The notes: generated from the letters alone by a model not told the origin. A stretch of 64,000 nt of DNA from Sphingomonas metalli (GCF_014641735.1 NZ_BMIH01000002.1:620001-684000), one strand, 5' to 3'; positions 17,845-27,064 are shown, counted from the first letter of the stretch. Made by a program: numbers and translations.

Positions 17845-18051
17845 GCCTGGTCATCCTTCCCCGCAGGGGGAGGTGGCACACAAGGTTCGAAGATGGGGAG
17901 GGTGCGGCTCGTTAACCTAATCGTTATCGCCGTGTCCCTCCCCCCTTCATTCGCTAGGAACGCAATATTCCCGCCGAGCCGCAGAGACAATCGGCAGGGG
18001 CGAGACATTCACACACGCGCACAGCCTGCTGTCTTCCGTCGTCTCGGCAAA

Positions 18052-18247
18052 GGCGCGGTTATGGATTTGCGTTTGAAGTGGAGCGCTTAAGGTTCGTGGA
18101 AACGCCTCCCCGGGGGTTTGGCAGTCGAGGCATTTCCCGGGCAAGTCATTGAGCCGGTGAACCAAGGCGTGGGGTTTAGCGTCGAGGTCGGTCTTGCGGG
18201 GCAGGAAGCGTCACAGGCGCGCGAAGATGTTTTAACGCAACCGCGCC
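18052..18247. ncRNA. Candidate rod-shaped structured RNA (6S-like architecture)
   Basis: The 424-bp gap between the cyclophilin gene and rlmE contains a 196-nt segment whose ends pair. GGCGCGG (18052-18058) pairs with CCGCGCC (18241-18247) and TTGCGTT (18067-18073) with AACGCAA (18234-18240), leaving a one-sided bulge. Further inside, CGCTT pairs with AAGCG and CCTCCCCG with CGGGGCAGG. Long single-rod pairing of this size is what 6S RNA shows, but I cannot confirm family membership, strand or promoter. The left part of the gap (17845-18051) shows only a CTCCCC/GGGGAG-rich stretch. Confidence 0.35.
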
Positions 18248-18268
18248 GTCCGTGGGATACGACCCGAT

Positions 18269-18949
18269 CTAGGCCCCTTCCGTCCGCCCCTTGAAGCCCT
18301 GCGCCACCACGAACCATTCCACCGAGCCCTTGCGGCTGGCGGGCGGCTTGGCGTGCTTCACCGTGGCGAAATTGCGCTTCATCTCGGCCACGAGCGTCGA
18401 ATCCGCACCGCCGGCGAATACCTTGGCGACGAAGGTCCCGCCGGGGGCCAGCACGTCGCAGGCGAAGGCGAGCGCGGCCTCGACCAGCGCCATGGTGCGC
18501 AGCGCGTCGGTCTGCGGATGGCCGACGGTATTGGCGGCCATGTCCGACAGGACGAGATCGGGCGCGCCGCCCAGCGCCGCGGTCAGCCGCTCGGGCGCCT
18601 CGTCGGCCATGAAGTCGAGCTGGAAGATGGTAACGCCGTCGATCGGGTCGACCGGCAGCAGGTCGATGCCGACCACCTCCGCCTGGGGCAAGCGGCGGCG
18701 CACGACCTGGCTCCAGCCGCCCGGCGCGATGCCCAGATCGACCACGCGCCTGCGTCCCTTCAGCAGGGCGAAGCGCTCGTCCAGTTCGAGCAGCTTGTAG
18801 GCGGCCCGGCTGCGATAGCCGTCGGCCTTGGCGCGGCGGACATAGGGATCGTTGAGCTGCCGCTCGAGCCAACGCGTGGAGGCCGCGGTGCGTCCCCGCG
18901 CCGTCTTCACCCGCTGGCGCAGGCCACCGCCGCGACTCATGCCTGACAC
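18269..18949 (-). CDS. rlmE: 23S rRNA (uridine-2'-O)-methyltransferase RlmE
   Basis: 226-aa FtsJ/RrmJ family enzyme methylating the 2'-OH of U2552 in 23S rRNA at a late stage of 50S assembly. The core includes [18 protein letters not shown], the SAM motif [15 protein letters not shown] and the catalytic-region [14 protein letters not shown] basic N-terminal extension of about 35 residues is common in alphaproteobacteria. The start may be ATG 18949 or 18940. It follows the Ppx/GppA gene by 16 bp and is likely co-transcribed. Confidence 0.94.
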   Translation of the reverse strand: MSGMSRGGGLRQRVKTARGRTAASTRWLERQLNDPYVRRAKADGYRSRAAYKLLELDERFALLKGRRRVVDLGIAPGGWSQVVRRRLPQAEVVGIDLLPVDPIDGVTIFQLDFMADEAPERLTAALGGAPDLVLSDMAANTVGHPQTDALRTMALVEAALAFACDVLAPGGTFVAKVFAGGADSTLVAEMKRNFATVKHAKPPASRKGSVEWFVVAQGFKGRTEGA

Positions 18950-18965
18950 TCCATACCCGCGTTCC

Positions 18966-20015
18966 TCATGGCCGCCGCTCCCCCATCAGGCAGCGCAATA
19001 TGCCCTCGCGGATGCCGCGATCGGCGATGCCGAGCCGCTCGGCCGGCCAAATGTCCATGATTGTCTCCAGGATCGCGCAGCCCGCAACGACCAGATCGGC
19101 GCGCTCGGGGCCGATGCAAGCGACCGTCGCCCGTTCGGCCACGGACTGGCCGGACAGGCCCCGGCAGATGGCGCGCATCGCCTCGGCCGGGGCGATCATG
19201 CCGTCCACCGCGGCGCGATCATAATGATCGAGACCGAGATGCACGCTGCCCAGCGTCGTCACCGTGCCGCTAGTGCCGAGCAGCCGCGGCCGCGCCACGG
19301 TCGGCAGCCGCGCGGCGAAGGGCGCGATCGCCGCCGCGACCGTGCGGCACATCTGCGCATAGGCATCGGTACGCCGCACGGGGTCGCGGCCATCGCCGAT
19401 CAGCCCGGCGACGCTCTCGGTCAGCGACACCACGCCCCAGGGCGCCGAATGCCAGTCGAGGACGCGCGGCTCCTCCCCGCCCGTGTCGACCAGCACCAGC
19501 TCGGTCGAGCCGCCGCCGATGTCGAAGACCAGCGCCGGGTCCGCGCCCGGCTCAATCAGCGCATGGCAGCCGAGTACCGCCAGCCGCGCCTCTTCCTCGG
19601 CCGAGATGATGTCGAGCCGGATGCCGGTCTCCCGGTGCGCGCGCGCGATGAACTCTGCCCCGTTGGCGGCGCGGCGGCATGCCTCGGTCGCGACCGCGCG
19701 CGACAGGACCACGTTGCGGCGCTTCAGCTTGTCCGCGCAGACGCGCAGCGCCGCCAGCGTCCGGTCGATCGCGGCGTCGGAGAGCCGCCCGCTCGCGCCG
19801 AGCCCCTCGCCCAGCCGGACGATCCGGGAAAAGGCGTCGATGACGGCGAACCCGCCGCCCTGGGGACGCGCGATCAGCAGCCGGCAATTGTTGGTGCCGA
19901 GGTCGAGCGCCGCATAGGCTCGCGCATCGGACCAGCGGCCGCGGGGCGGCCGGGTCGGCGCCGGACGGGCAGGACGGTCCTGCCGGTACGGCTGTCGGGT
20001 GGATCGATCCCCCAT
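18966..20015 (-). CDS. Ppx/GppA exopolyphosphatase family protein
   Basis: 349-aa member of the ASKHA-fold exopolyphosphatase/guanosine pentaphosphatase family. The phosphate-1 motif is [15 protein letters not shown], and the second glycine-rich motif is [16 protein letters not shown] basic, proline-rich leader of ~30 residues precedes the domain, so the true start could be slightly downstream. The single-domain length (about 310 aa core) is the short alphaproteobacterial form. Co-transcription with rlmE suggests a link between polyphosphate/ppGpp metabolism and ribosome maturation. Confidence 0.9.
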   Translation of the reverse strand: MGDRSTRQPYRQDRPARPAPTRPPRGRWSDARAYAALDLGTNNCRLLIARPQGGGFAVIDAFSRIVRLGEGLGASGRLSDAAIDRTLAALRVCADKLKRRNVVLSRAVATEACRRAANGAEFIARAHRETGIRLDIISAEEEARLAVLGCHALIEPGADPALVFDIGGGSTELVLVDTGGEEPRVLDWHSAPWGVVSLTESVAGLIGDGRDPVRRTDAYAQMCRTVAAAIAPFAARLPTVARPRLLGTSGTVTTLGSVHLGLDHYDRAAVDGMIAPAEAMRAICRGLSGQSVAERATVACIGPERADLVVAGCAILETIMDIWPAERLGIADRGIREGILRCLMGERRP

Positions 20016-20226
20016 AGCCGTGCTTCTTGTCTTTCGTTCGTGTTATCCCGTCACGCGGACGAAGCGACCCGAAGGATCGCCTGCCGCGCCGGTGCTTGCC
20101 GTCAACGTAGCGAGCCCCGTCGCCGTCGACAAGCGGGCTGGCGCACAGGGCTTTTCACCGCTGCGGCGATAGCGGCGCAAACGGACTTGACCCTGCGCCG
20201 CCGCGCGCCTAGACGCGCCGACCTGT

Positions 20227-20300
20227 TGCCCGATCGTCTAACGGCAAGACTACGGACTCTGACTCCGTCAATCGTGGTTCGAATCCACGTCGGGCATCCA
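20227..20300 (+). tRNA. tRNA-Gln (anticodon CUG)
   Basis: Acceptor TGCCCGA pairs with TCGGGCA, with CCA encoded at 20298-20300. The anticodon stem ACGGA/TCCGT encloses loop CTCTGAC, giving anticodon CTG that reads CAG. The T arm contains GGTTCGAATCC. All four arms fold normally. Confidence 0.95.
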
Positions 20301-20565
20301 ATCACCACCATTGCGCAGGATCGCGGCACACGGAATCGGCGTGGCCCTTGCGGCCCGCTCCCCGGACCACGGACTGCCGCCCATCCGTGACCGGCGGCGG
20401 CCGGCCACAAGGCTGGCCCGTCCGGCGCAAACGATCATCGATCCACCCGTGCCGAACATCGAGCCGTAAAGGATAGTTGCGCGGACAGGAGAGGCCGACC
20501 CTCCGCCGCGACGACAAGTCTTACTGTGTCCGTAGTGGAGACAAAGGCGCGCCGTCCGCGCCATT

Positions 20566-21741
20566 TTGGCGTTAACTCCGGATTGTCCTGCTGAAGTCGC
20601 CGATTACTCACATATCCGGCATTACCTCTTGATCTTGGCCGGATCGGTACTTTCAGCGAGATCGGGATTGACGCACATCGCCGGCGACGGGACGGACTAT
20701 TCGACGCGGTCGGTCGATCGGCGATCGACACCGCGGATCGAAATCATCGACGCCCTGCGCGGCTGCGCGCTGCTGCTGGTCGTATTCGACCATAGCTGCG
20801 GCTTCGGCTTGATGGCGGTACCGGCGCCCTATCGGGCCATGGGCGCGGTCTTGACCGCGCTTCGCATGCCGACGCTCTTCCTGCTGAGCGGCTTCGTGTG
20901 CGCGTCACTGGTGCGCGAGCCGTTGCGGGCGCTCAATCGCGCGATCAGCCTCGCCTGGCTCTGCGCGATCTGGCTGCCGCTTGCCCTGGCGCTACACCTC
21001 GGGCTGATCATCAACGTCGAGATTTCGCCGGCAAGCTTTCTGCCACTCGAACTCGCGCGCGAGGCGCTGCATCCGTCGACCCATTTGTGGTTCATCTGGG
21101 TCCTGTGCATCTACACCATCCTGACACCGCTCATCCGCGGTCGCGATCGGCGGCGCGTTCTCGTCGCTGCCGGCCTGATCAGCTTCGTGTCCTGCCTGGG
21201 GCTGATCGAGATCCATCCGTCACAGAACAACATCCTGCGCTTCAGCGTCTTCTACTTCGCGGGCGCGCTCTATGCCGACCGCCTCCGCGCGATGCTCGGC
21301 ACGCCTGTCTCGACGCGGCTGCTGCTGATGGCGATCGCCGCCTTCTGCGTCATCCTCGCCCTGCACTTCGCCGCCAGCCGATCGACCGACCTGAGGCTGA
21401 TGGGGCTTGCCGTGCGCATCGCCGGCTGCGTCGTCGCGCTCAATATCGGCCGGGCCCTGTTCGCGGGACGGGATGCGCCATGGCTCTGCTGGATCGGACG
21501 CAACACCCTGCCCGTCTATCTGCTGCACATGTTCTTCATCATCATGCTGACGCGCTACGTCTTCCCGACCCGGGCCGGGGCAGAGGCCTATCTACTGCTG
21601 CCGCTGATCGCGGCGCTTTCGGTCGCAGGCAGCCTGGCCGTGCACCGGGCGACGGCGACGCGATGGACGGCGTGGCTCTTCCGCTGCCCGGACCGACTGC
21701 ACGTCGCGGCACGGCGGTACGAGCGGCCCGAGCCGGCCTGA
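20566..21741 (+). CDS. Acyltransferase 3 family membrane protein
   Basis: Multi-pass membrane protein with the acyltransferase-3 signature near its start (RIEIIDALRGCALLLVVFDH, with the Arg and His-region typical of the family) and about ten hydrophobic segments. Members transfer acetyl or other acyl groups onto cell-surface sugars. No ATG precedes the conserved core. The frame opens at TTG 20566, and TTG 20668 is another option, so the N-terminus is uncertain. It follows the tRNA-Gln gene and is not clearly part of a glycan operon; the acceptor is unknown. Confidence 0.8.
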   Translation: MALTPDCPAEVADYSHIRHYLLILAGSVLSARSGLTHIAGDGTDYSTRSVDRRSTPRIEIIDALRGCALLLVVFDHSCGFGLMAVPAPYRAMGAVLTALRMPTLFLLSGFVCASLVREPLRALNRAISLAWLCAIWLPLALALHLGLIINVEISPASFLPLELAREALHPSTHLWFIWVLCIYTILTPLIRGRDRRRVLVAAGLISFVSCLGLIEIHPSQNNILRFSVFYFAGALYADRLRAMLGTPVSTRLLLMAIAAFCVILALHFAASRSTDLRLMGLAVRIAGCVVALNIGRALFAGRDAPWLCWIGRNTLPVYLLHMFFIIMLTRYVFPTRAGAEAYLLLPLIAALSVAGSLAVHRATATRWTAWLFRCPDRLHVAARRYERPEPA

Positions 21742-21818
21742 CCGCCCGACGCCAGCGGACAGGGCGATGGGGCGTTTGCGGGTGTCGATACGTTGACGAT
21801 CCATACTCGGAGGCCAGC

Positions 21819-22067
21819 ATGCACAGCACCACCCGTAAACTCGCGATCCGCCGCACGGCCGAGATGGCGAGCGTGTTCATGATCGGCGATGGCCTGCTCG
21901 GGCTGCTGCAGCCGGAGCGGCACGTCGATCTGTGGCGGTCGCGGGTCACTACCGTGGACGCCCTGGTCCGTCCCTTCGCCGGCCACCCCGGCCGTCGCCG
22001 CGCCTATGGCCTGTTGCAGCTGGCGGCGGGGATCGCGCTCGCTTCGCGGTTGCGGCCGGTGCGCTGA
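21819..22067 (+). CDS. Small hypothetical membrane-associated protein
   Basis: 82-aa protein of unknown function preceded by a good ribosome binding site (GGAGG, 6 bases before ATG). It has a basic N-terminus (MHSTTRKLAIRRTAEMASV), a hydrophobic stretch MIGDGLLGLLQP and a C-terminal hydrophobic segment YGLLQLAAGIALASRLRPVR. The two weak hydrophobic stretches may associate with the membrane. It lies between the acyltransferase and aroC on the same strand. Confidence 0.65.
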   Translation: MHSTTRKLAIRRTAEMASVFMIGDGLLGLLQPERHVDLWRSRVTTVDALVRPFAGHPGRRRAYGLLQLAAGIALASRLRPVR

Positions 22068-22151
22068 CGCCCGGCTATGTTCTAACCGCCGCCGATCTGC
22101 CATGGGCGAGCCCATGGTCCAGCCTCTCCCCTTCGCGCCGGGCGACCGGCG

Positions 22152-23228
22152 ATGAGCTACAACACCTTCGGGCGCGTCTTCCGCTTCACGACCTGGGGCG
22201 AGTCGCATGGGCCGGCGCTGGGCGCGGTGGTCGATGGCTGCCCGGCCGGACTGTCGCTGTCCGAAGCGGACATCCAGCCCTGGCTCGACCGGCGTCGGCC
22301 GGGAACCAGCCGCTTCACCACCCAGCGGCGGGAGCCCGACGAGGTGCGGATCCTGTCCGGCGTGTTCGAGGGGCGGACGACCGGCACACCGATCAGCCTG
22401 ATGATCGAGAATGTGGATCAGCGGTCGAAGGACTATGGCGAGGTCGCGCTCGCCTATCGGCCGGGCCATGCCGATTACGCCTATGACGCCAAATACGGCT
22501 TTCGCGACTATCGCGGCGGCGGGCGCTCGTCGGCGCGCGAGACCGCGGCGCGGGTCGCGGCGGGGGCCGTCGCGCGCAAGGTGATCCCGCAGGTGCGCAT
22601 CCGCGCCTGGGTAGAGGCGATCGGCGGCGACGCCGTCGATCCGGCGGCGTTCGACGACGCGGCCATCGACGAGAACCCGTTCTTCTGCCCCGACCGGGCC
22701 GCGGCGGCGCGCTGGGAGGTACTGGTCGACGCCGCGCGAAAGGCTGGCTCGTCGCTCGGCGCGGTGGTGACGTGCGAGGCGACCGGCGTGCCGGCGGGCT
22801 GGGGCGCGCCGCTCTACGCCAAGCTCGACAGCGAGCTGGCCGCCGCGATCATGTCGATCAACGCGGTGAAGGGCGTCGAGATCGGCGACGGCTTCGCCGC
22901 GGCCGCGCTGTCGGGCGAGGCGAACGCCGACGCGATGCGGCCGGGCGGCACCGATGCAGCGGGGCCGCGCTTCCTCGCCAACCATGCCGGCGGGATCGCG
23001 GGCGGGATCGCTACGGGCCAGCCGATCCGCGTGCGCGCGGCGTTCAAGCCGACCAGCTCGATCCTGACGCCGGTCGAGACGATCACCCGCGACGGTGCGG
23101 CAACGGAGATCGCCACCCGCGGCCGGCATGACCCCTGCGTGGGCATTCGCGGGGTGCCGGTAGTCGAGGCGATGATGGCGCTGGTGCTGGCCGACCAGGC
23201 GTTGTTGCACCGGGCCCAAATGGGATGA
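22152..23228 (+). CDS. aroC: Chorismate synthase
   Basis: 358-aa enzyme converting 5-enolpyruvylshikimate-3-phosphate to chorismate with reduced FMN, the last common step of aromatic biosynthesis. The family signatures are clear: N-terminal [19 protein letters not shown], the [20 protein letters not shown] region and the C-terminal [19 protein letters not shown]. Length is normal. ATG 22152 gives the canonical MSYNTFG start. Confidence 0.97.
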   Translation: MSYNTFGRVFRFTTWGESHGPALGAVVDGCPAGLSLSEADIQPWLDRRRPGTSRFTTQRREPDEVRILSGVFEGRTTGTPISLMIENVDQRSKDYGEVALAYRPGHADYAYDAKYGFRDYRGGGRSSARETAARVAAGAVARKVIPQVRIRAWVEAIGGDAVDPAAFDDAAIDENPFFCPDRAAAARWEVLVDAARKAGSSLGAVVTCEATGVPAGWGAPLYAKLDSELAAAIMSINAVKGVEIGDGFAAAALSGEANADAMRPGGTDAAGPRFLANHAGGIAGGIATGQPIRVRAAFKPTSSILTPVETITRDGAATEIATRGRHDPCVGIRGVPVVEAMMALVLADQALLHRAQMG

Positions 23229-23300
23229 TTATGGTTAACTAACGGAACGCCCGCCTTCGCGTGACCGTTCTAGCCCGCACTTCCAGCAGGAGAGAATGTC

Positions 23301-23813
23301 ATGCGTCCGATGATGATGATCGCAGCGATGATGCTGCCCGCGGCCGCTCTGGCCCAGACCGGCACCGGCGCCGGCGTTGGCGTGGGTGGCACCGGGACCG
23401 GATCGGTCGGCGGCACCGGCGTGGGCGTCGGCGGTACGATGGGCACCGGCGTTGGCACCGACAGCACGATGGGCCAGACCGGCACGACGATGAGCGGTCA
23501 GACCGGCACGAGCGTCGGTACCGGCACCACGACCAGCACCCGCTCGACCACGCGGGGCCGGTCGACCCGCCGCGGCTCGACCACGACGGGCGGCACCGGC
23601 ACCACGACGGGTACCGGGGTCGAGTCCGGCACCAGCGCGGGCACGGGCACGACGGGCCAGATGGGCACGACGACGCCGATGGGCGCGGGTTCGGCGGGCA
23701 CCTATGACGGTGCCAATGCCGGCATGACCGGCAGCACCACGACGGCGACCGGCAATGCCGTCGGCAGCGGTGCGACGCCGACGACGGGCTCCACCACCCC
23801 GCCGCGCGGCTGA
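23301..23813 (+). CDS. Secreted Gly/Thr-rich low-complexity protein
   Basis: 170-aa protein: a signal peptide MRPMMMIAAMMLPAAALAQ followed by about 150 residues almost wholly of Gly, Thr, Ser, Val and Ala in short GTGTG / GVGVGGTG type repeats, with one basic island (TSTRSTTRGRSTRRGSTTT). No known domain. The ribosome binding site AGGAGAG precedes ATG 23301. Predicted to be exported and intrinsically disordered; role unknown. It ends in a strong terminator. Confidence 0.75.
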   Translation: MRPMMMIAAMMLPAAALAQTGTGAGVGVGGTGTGSVGGTGVGVGGTMGTGVGTDSTMGQTGTTMSGQTGTSVGTGTTTSTRSTTRGRSTRRGSTTTGGTGTTTGTGVESGTSAGTGTTGQMGTTTPMGAGSAGTYDGANAGMTGSTTTATGNAVGSGATPTTGSTTPPRG

Positions 23814-23822
23814 TCTCAGATC

Positions 23823-23850
23823 CGGGCCGCCCGAAAGGGCGGCCCGTCTT
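23823..23850 (+). terminator. Intrinsic terminator after the Gly/Thr-rich gene
   Basis: Perfect 9-bp stem GGGCCGCCC / GGGCGGCCC with a GAAA tetraloop, followed by GTCTT. Ten bases past the stop codon. Confidence 0.88.
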
Positions 23851-23868
23851 GCATCAGGAGGCGATCCG

Positions 23869-24111
23869 ATGCGTATTCCGCTTCTTGTCGGCGCGCTGAC
23901 CCTATCGACGATAGCTGTCGCCCAGTCCCCGCGCCCCTCGCCGACCCCATCACCCTCACCCACGGCGACGGCCACGCCCGCAGCCGACCAAGTCGATCCG
24001 CCTGCGGCACCTCCGGGCGATCCGGTGCCCGACAGTGCGAACTCGCGCCGCGCCGACGCCGCGCCGCCGGCCGGCGAACCGACCAGCGCCAGCGACGCAC
24101 CGCCGAAATAG
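23869..24111 (+). CDS. Small secreted Pro-rich protein
   Basis: 80-aa protein with a signal peptide (MRIPLLVGALTLSTIAVAQ) and a mature part dominated by Pro, Ser, Thr and Ala (SPRPSPTPSPSPTATATPAA), disordered in appearance. A CAGGAGG ribosome binding site lies about 7 bases ahead of ATG 23869, directly behind the previous gene's terminator. No homology recognised. It is convergent with purA. Confidence 0.68.
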   Translation: MRIPLLVGALTLSTIAVAQSPRPSPTPSPSPTATATPAADQVDPPAAPPGDPVPDSANSRRADAAPPAGEPTSASDAPPK

Positions 24112-24116
24112 CGGCG

Positions 24117-25406
24117 TCAGTCCGCGAAGGGGTCGCGGACGAGGATCGTGTCCTCGCGTTCCGGACTGGTCGATACCAGCGCGACCGGGCAGCGGATCAG
24201 CTCCTCGACCCGGCGGATATATTTGATCGCCTGGGCCGGCAGGTCCGCCCAGCTGCGCGCGCCGGCCGTCGACTGGCTCCAGCCCTCCATCGTCTCGTAG
24301 ACCGGCTCGACCGCGGCCTGGTCGGCGGCATGCGAGGGAAAATAGTCCAGCGTCTCGCCGCGCAGGCGATAGCCGGTGCAGATGCGGACCTCCTCGAACC
24401 CGTCGAGCACGTCGAGCTTGGTCAGCGCGATTCCGGTGATGCCGCTGACCGCCGCCGACTGGCGGACCAGCACGGCGTCGAACCAGCCGCAGCGGCGTTT
24501 GCGCCCGGTGACGGTGCCGAACTCATGCCCGCGCACGCCCAGCCGCTCGCCGGTGTCGTCCTCGAGCTCGGTGGGGAAGGGGCCGGAGCCGACCCGGGTC
24601 GTATAGGCCTTGGCGATCCCGAGCACGAAGCCGACCGCGCCCGGCCCGAGACCCGAACCGCCCGCCGCCGTGCCGGCGATGGTGTTGGACGAGGTGACGA
24701 AGGGATAGGTGCCGTGATCGACGTCGAGCAGCACGCCCTGCGCACCCTCGAACAGGATGCGCCGCCCGGCCGCGCGCGCTTCGTTCAGGTCGCGCCACAC
24801 CGGCTTGGCGAAGGGCAGGACGAAGCCGGCGATCGCGCGCAACTCGGCGATCAGCGCCTCGCGGTCGATCGGATCGGTGCCGAAACCGGCGCGCAGCGCG
24901 TCATGATGCGCGAGCAGCCGGTCGAGCTGCGGTCCCAGTGCGTCGAGATGCGCCAGGTCGCAGACGCGGATCGCGCGGCGGCCGACCTTGTCCTCATAGG
25001 CCGGGCCGATGCCGCGGCGCGTGGTGCCGATCTTGCCGGCGCCGCTCGCATCCTCGCGCAGCGCGTCGAGATCGCGGTGGAGCGGCAGGATCAGCGCGCA
25101 ATTGTCGGCGATGCGCAGCGTCTCGGGCGTGGCGACCACGCCCTGTGCGCCCAGCCGCTCGATCTCGGCCTTCAGCGCCCAGGGATCGAGGACCACACCG
25201 TTGCCGATCACCGAGGGCGTACCGCGCACGATGCCGGAGGGAAGCAGCGAAAGCTTGTAGACATTCTCGCCGACCACCAGCGTATGCCCGGCATTGTGCC
25301 CGCCCTGGAAGCGCACGACCATGTCGGCGCGCTCGGCCAGCCAGTCGACGATCTTGCCCTTGCCCTCGTCGCCCCATTGCGCGCCGATGACCGCCACGTT
25401 CGCCAT
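24117..25406 (-). CDS. purA: Adenylosuccinate synthetase
   Basis: 429-aa GTP-dependent enzyme of AMP synthesis that joins IMP and aspartate. Signatures include the N-terminal QWGDEGKGK loop (about residues 10-18), GHNAGHT and [17 protein letters not shown] 25406 gives the family start ([18 protein letters not shown]), although the frame is open to 25634, in frame with a fragment of the small membrane-peptide gene. It lies downstream of hisZ on the same strand. Confidence 0.97.
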   Translation of the reverse strand: MANVAVIGAQWGDEGKGKIVDWLAERADMVVRFQGGHNAGHTLVVGENVYKLSLLPSGIVRGTPSVIGNGVVLDPWALKAEIERLGAQGVVATPETLRIADNCALILPLHRDLDALREDASGAGKIGTTRRGIGPAYEDKVGRRAIRVCDLAHLDALGPQLDRLLAHHDALRAGFGTDPIDREALIAELRAIAGFVLPFAKPVWRDLNEARAAGRRILFEGAQGVLLDVDHGTYPFVTSSNTIAGTAAGGSGLGPGAVGFVLGIAKAYTTRVGSGPFPTELEDDTGERLGVRGHEFGTVTGRKRRCGWFDAVLVRQSAAVSGITGIALTKLDVLDGFEEVRICTGYRLRGETLDYFPSHAADQAAVEPVYETMEGWSQSTAGARSWADLPAQAIKYIRRVEELIRCPVALVSTSPEREDTILVRDPFAD

Positions 25407-25602
25407 GATATGCCTCGTCCCCCTGCCGGAGGAACCCGGCGCGCCCTTCGACAGGACTCGGCGCGGCGGGGATGCCAGTGATGCGGTGGCGCGCCTACCG
25501 GCAGGACGGTGGCGGGTCAACCGGGAAAGGGCGGTCGGTTGCGTGGGGAAGCGAGATCGATTATATACGGCATCGCCAAACGACATGGCTCTGCCATTGG
25601 AT

Positions 25603-25632
25603 GAACCCCCGCCACGGCAATGGCGGGGGTTC
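25603..25632. other. Perfect 11-bp hairpin between the peptide gene and purA
   Basis: GAACCCCCGCC and GGCGGGGGTTC flank an 8-nt loop. On the minus strand it lies downstream of the 30-codon peptide gene, but no T-tract follows, so it is a stem-loop of uncertain role rather than a clear terminator. Confidence 0.6.
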
Positions 25633-25676
25633 AATCGTTTGGGGGACGCGCGGCAACGCGCCCCCCGCCCGTTGGC

Positions 25677-25769
25677 CTATTCGCGACGTGCCACTTCGAC
25701 AACCTTGAGGACAAGGGTGCCGAAGCCGAACAGCGCCGCAAGGAACAGGCACACATCGCCAAACGACAT
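25677..25769 (-). CDS. 30-aa single-span membrane peptide
   Basis: Short gene not usually called by length. The product is MSFGDVCLFLAALFGFGTLV followed by LKVVEVARRE, a single hydrophobic span with a basic/acidic C-terminal tail. On the minus strand GGGAGA lies 5 bases before the ATG, a proper ribosome binding site. The first 19 bases of the gene and part of its leader are repeated at 25570-25600, upstream of purA. Length and layout resemble small membrane toxins of type I systems or small membrane regulators, but neither is shown. Confidence 0.6.
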   Translation of the reverse strand: MSFGDVCLFLAALFGFGTLVLKVVEVARRE

Positions 25770-25883
25770 GGCTGTCTCCCATTGGATCGGCGGCGGGATT
25801 GCCGCCGACGCCTGCGCTAAAGGGCCGGCAGCGATGCTGTCATCGGCGTGGTTCGATTCGTATGGACCAGAACGGAACAGCCC

Positions 25884-26990
25884 TCACACCGCCCGAACCG
25901 CCGCGCCGTCCCAGACATGCGTCGCCAGTTGCGCCTCGGGCGAGTCGCCCGGTTCCAGCGCGCGGACGGTGACCCAGCCCTCGCTGCGCAGCCGCGCGCC
26001 GACGTCCGCCGGCGTGCCGTACGGCAGGAACAGGCGCCGTCGCTCCCCGCCCGCGCCGAGCGCCGCCAGCGCCTCGGCATAGAGCGAGAAGCCGGTGGCG
26101 GGCTCCTCGCGGCCATCGGCGTGGACGATCAGATAGGTGCCCCCCCGCCCCAGCTCGCGCGCGGCGCCCGCGGCGAAGAGCGAGAAGCCGAGCCAGGACT
26201 GATATTCGAAGCCGTGCCGCTCGGTCGGGTCGAGCGTCAGCGCGACCGAAGACGGGAGAGTCGCGGCGATCGCCTCCAGCGCGTCGAGCCGGCTGGTCAG
26301 GGCGCCGAACGTGTCGAAGGCGCGCAGCCGGGTGACCGCCCCGGCAAAGGGCCCTGCCGCCTCGACCAGCGGCAGATAGGCGGGCGCGATCGCGGCGACC
26401 CCGCCCGCATCCTTGGCATCGAGCCGCTCGCGCAGGGAACCGATCGCCTCGACCGCGACCGGCAACGGCCCGGCTGCGAGCGTGTCGACCAGATCGGGCA
26501 GGGTGAAGTCGATCGACGGGTCGGCGATCCCCGCCGCCGTCAGCCCCTCCACCGCGACGCCGACGACCTCGGTCGCCGCGGCGACCGAATCCAGGCCGAT
26601 CAGCTCGGCCCCGACCTGCCGCCGCTCGCGGGCCGGGGCGAGCTGCGAGGCGCGGAGCGACAGCACCGAGCCGGCATAGGAGAGGCGCACCGGGCGCGGA
26701 TGATGCCCCATCCGGGTCGCTGCGATCCGCGCGACCTGCGCGGTCAGATCGGGTCGGATCGCCAGCGTGGCCTGGCCGACCGGGTCGACGAAGCGCACCG
26801 CATTGGTGAGGCCGCCCGCCTTGAGCCGCGCCGCCAGCGCCTCGGCATATTCGGCGAGCGGCGGATCGACCCGCTCGTAGCCGTGCAGCCGCGCCGCCTC
26901 GAGCACCTGCCTCTCCACCCCGGCGGCGATGTCCGCGGCGGGGGGGAGGCGATCGTGGAATCCTTCGGGCAGCAGGCCGGACGTCGTCAT
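25884..26990 (-). CDS. hisZ: ATP phosphoribosyltransferase regulatory subunit
   Basis: 368-aa catalytically inactive class II histidyl-tRNA synthetase paralogue that partners with short-form HisG in the first step of histidine synthesis. Seen: LLPEGFHDRLPPAADIAAGV at the N-terminus, motif-2-like RPVRLSYAGSV and HGFEYQSWLGFSLFA in the middle. It lacks a HisRS anticodon-binding domain, which fits HisZ rather than HisS. hisG is not in the window. ATG 26990 is chosen because the family start is MTTSGLLPEG. purA follows downstream, with the 30-codon peptide gene between. Confidence 0.88.
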   Translation of the reverse strand: MTTSGLLPEGFHDRLPPAADIAAGVERQVLEAARLHGYERVDPPLAEYAEALAARLKAGGLTNAVRFVDPVGQATLAIRPDLTAQVARIAATRMGHHPRPVRLSYAGSVLSLRASQLAPARERRQVGAELIGLDSVAAATEVVGVAVEGLTAAGIADPSIDFTLPDLVDTLAAGPLPVAVEAIGSLRERLDAKDAGGVAAIAPAYLPLVEAAGPFAGAVTRLRAFDTFGALTSRLDALEAIAATLPSSVALTLDPTERHGFEYQSWLGFSLFAAGAARELGRGGTYLIVHADGREEPATGFSLYAEALAALGAGGERRRLFLPYGTPADVGARLRSEGWVTVRALEPGDSPEAQLATHVWDGAAVRAV

Positions 26991-27045
26991 GCACCGCCCG
27001 ATAGCCGGGAAGCCGTCATCGCGCCACCCGGCGCTTCTAACCAGA

Positions 27046-27064
27046 GCTAATGATAACGACTTGC
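27046..27064. promoter_or_regulatory. Candidate Fur box of the siderophore receptor gene
   Basis: GCTAATGATAACGACTTGC matches the 19-bp Fur consensus GATAATGATAATCATTATC at 13 positions by my count. It lies 58 bp ahead of the receptor start, in a promoter position. Confidence 0.5.

Noticed and set aside
17893..18090. A 65-codon frame in the gap before rlmE
   Set aside because: It has no proper ribosome binding site and overlaps the start of the rod-shaped RNA candidate; composition gives no sign of a protein.
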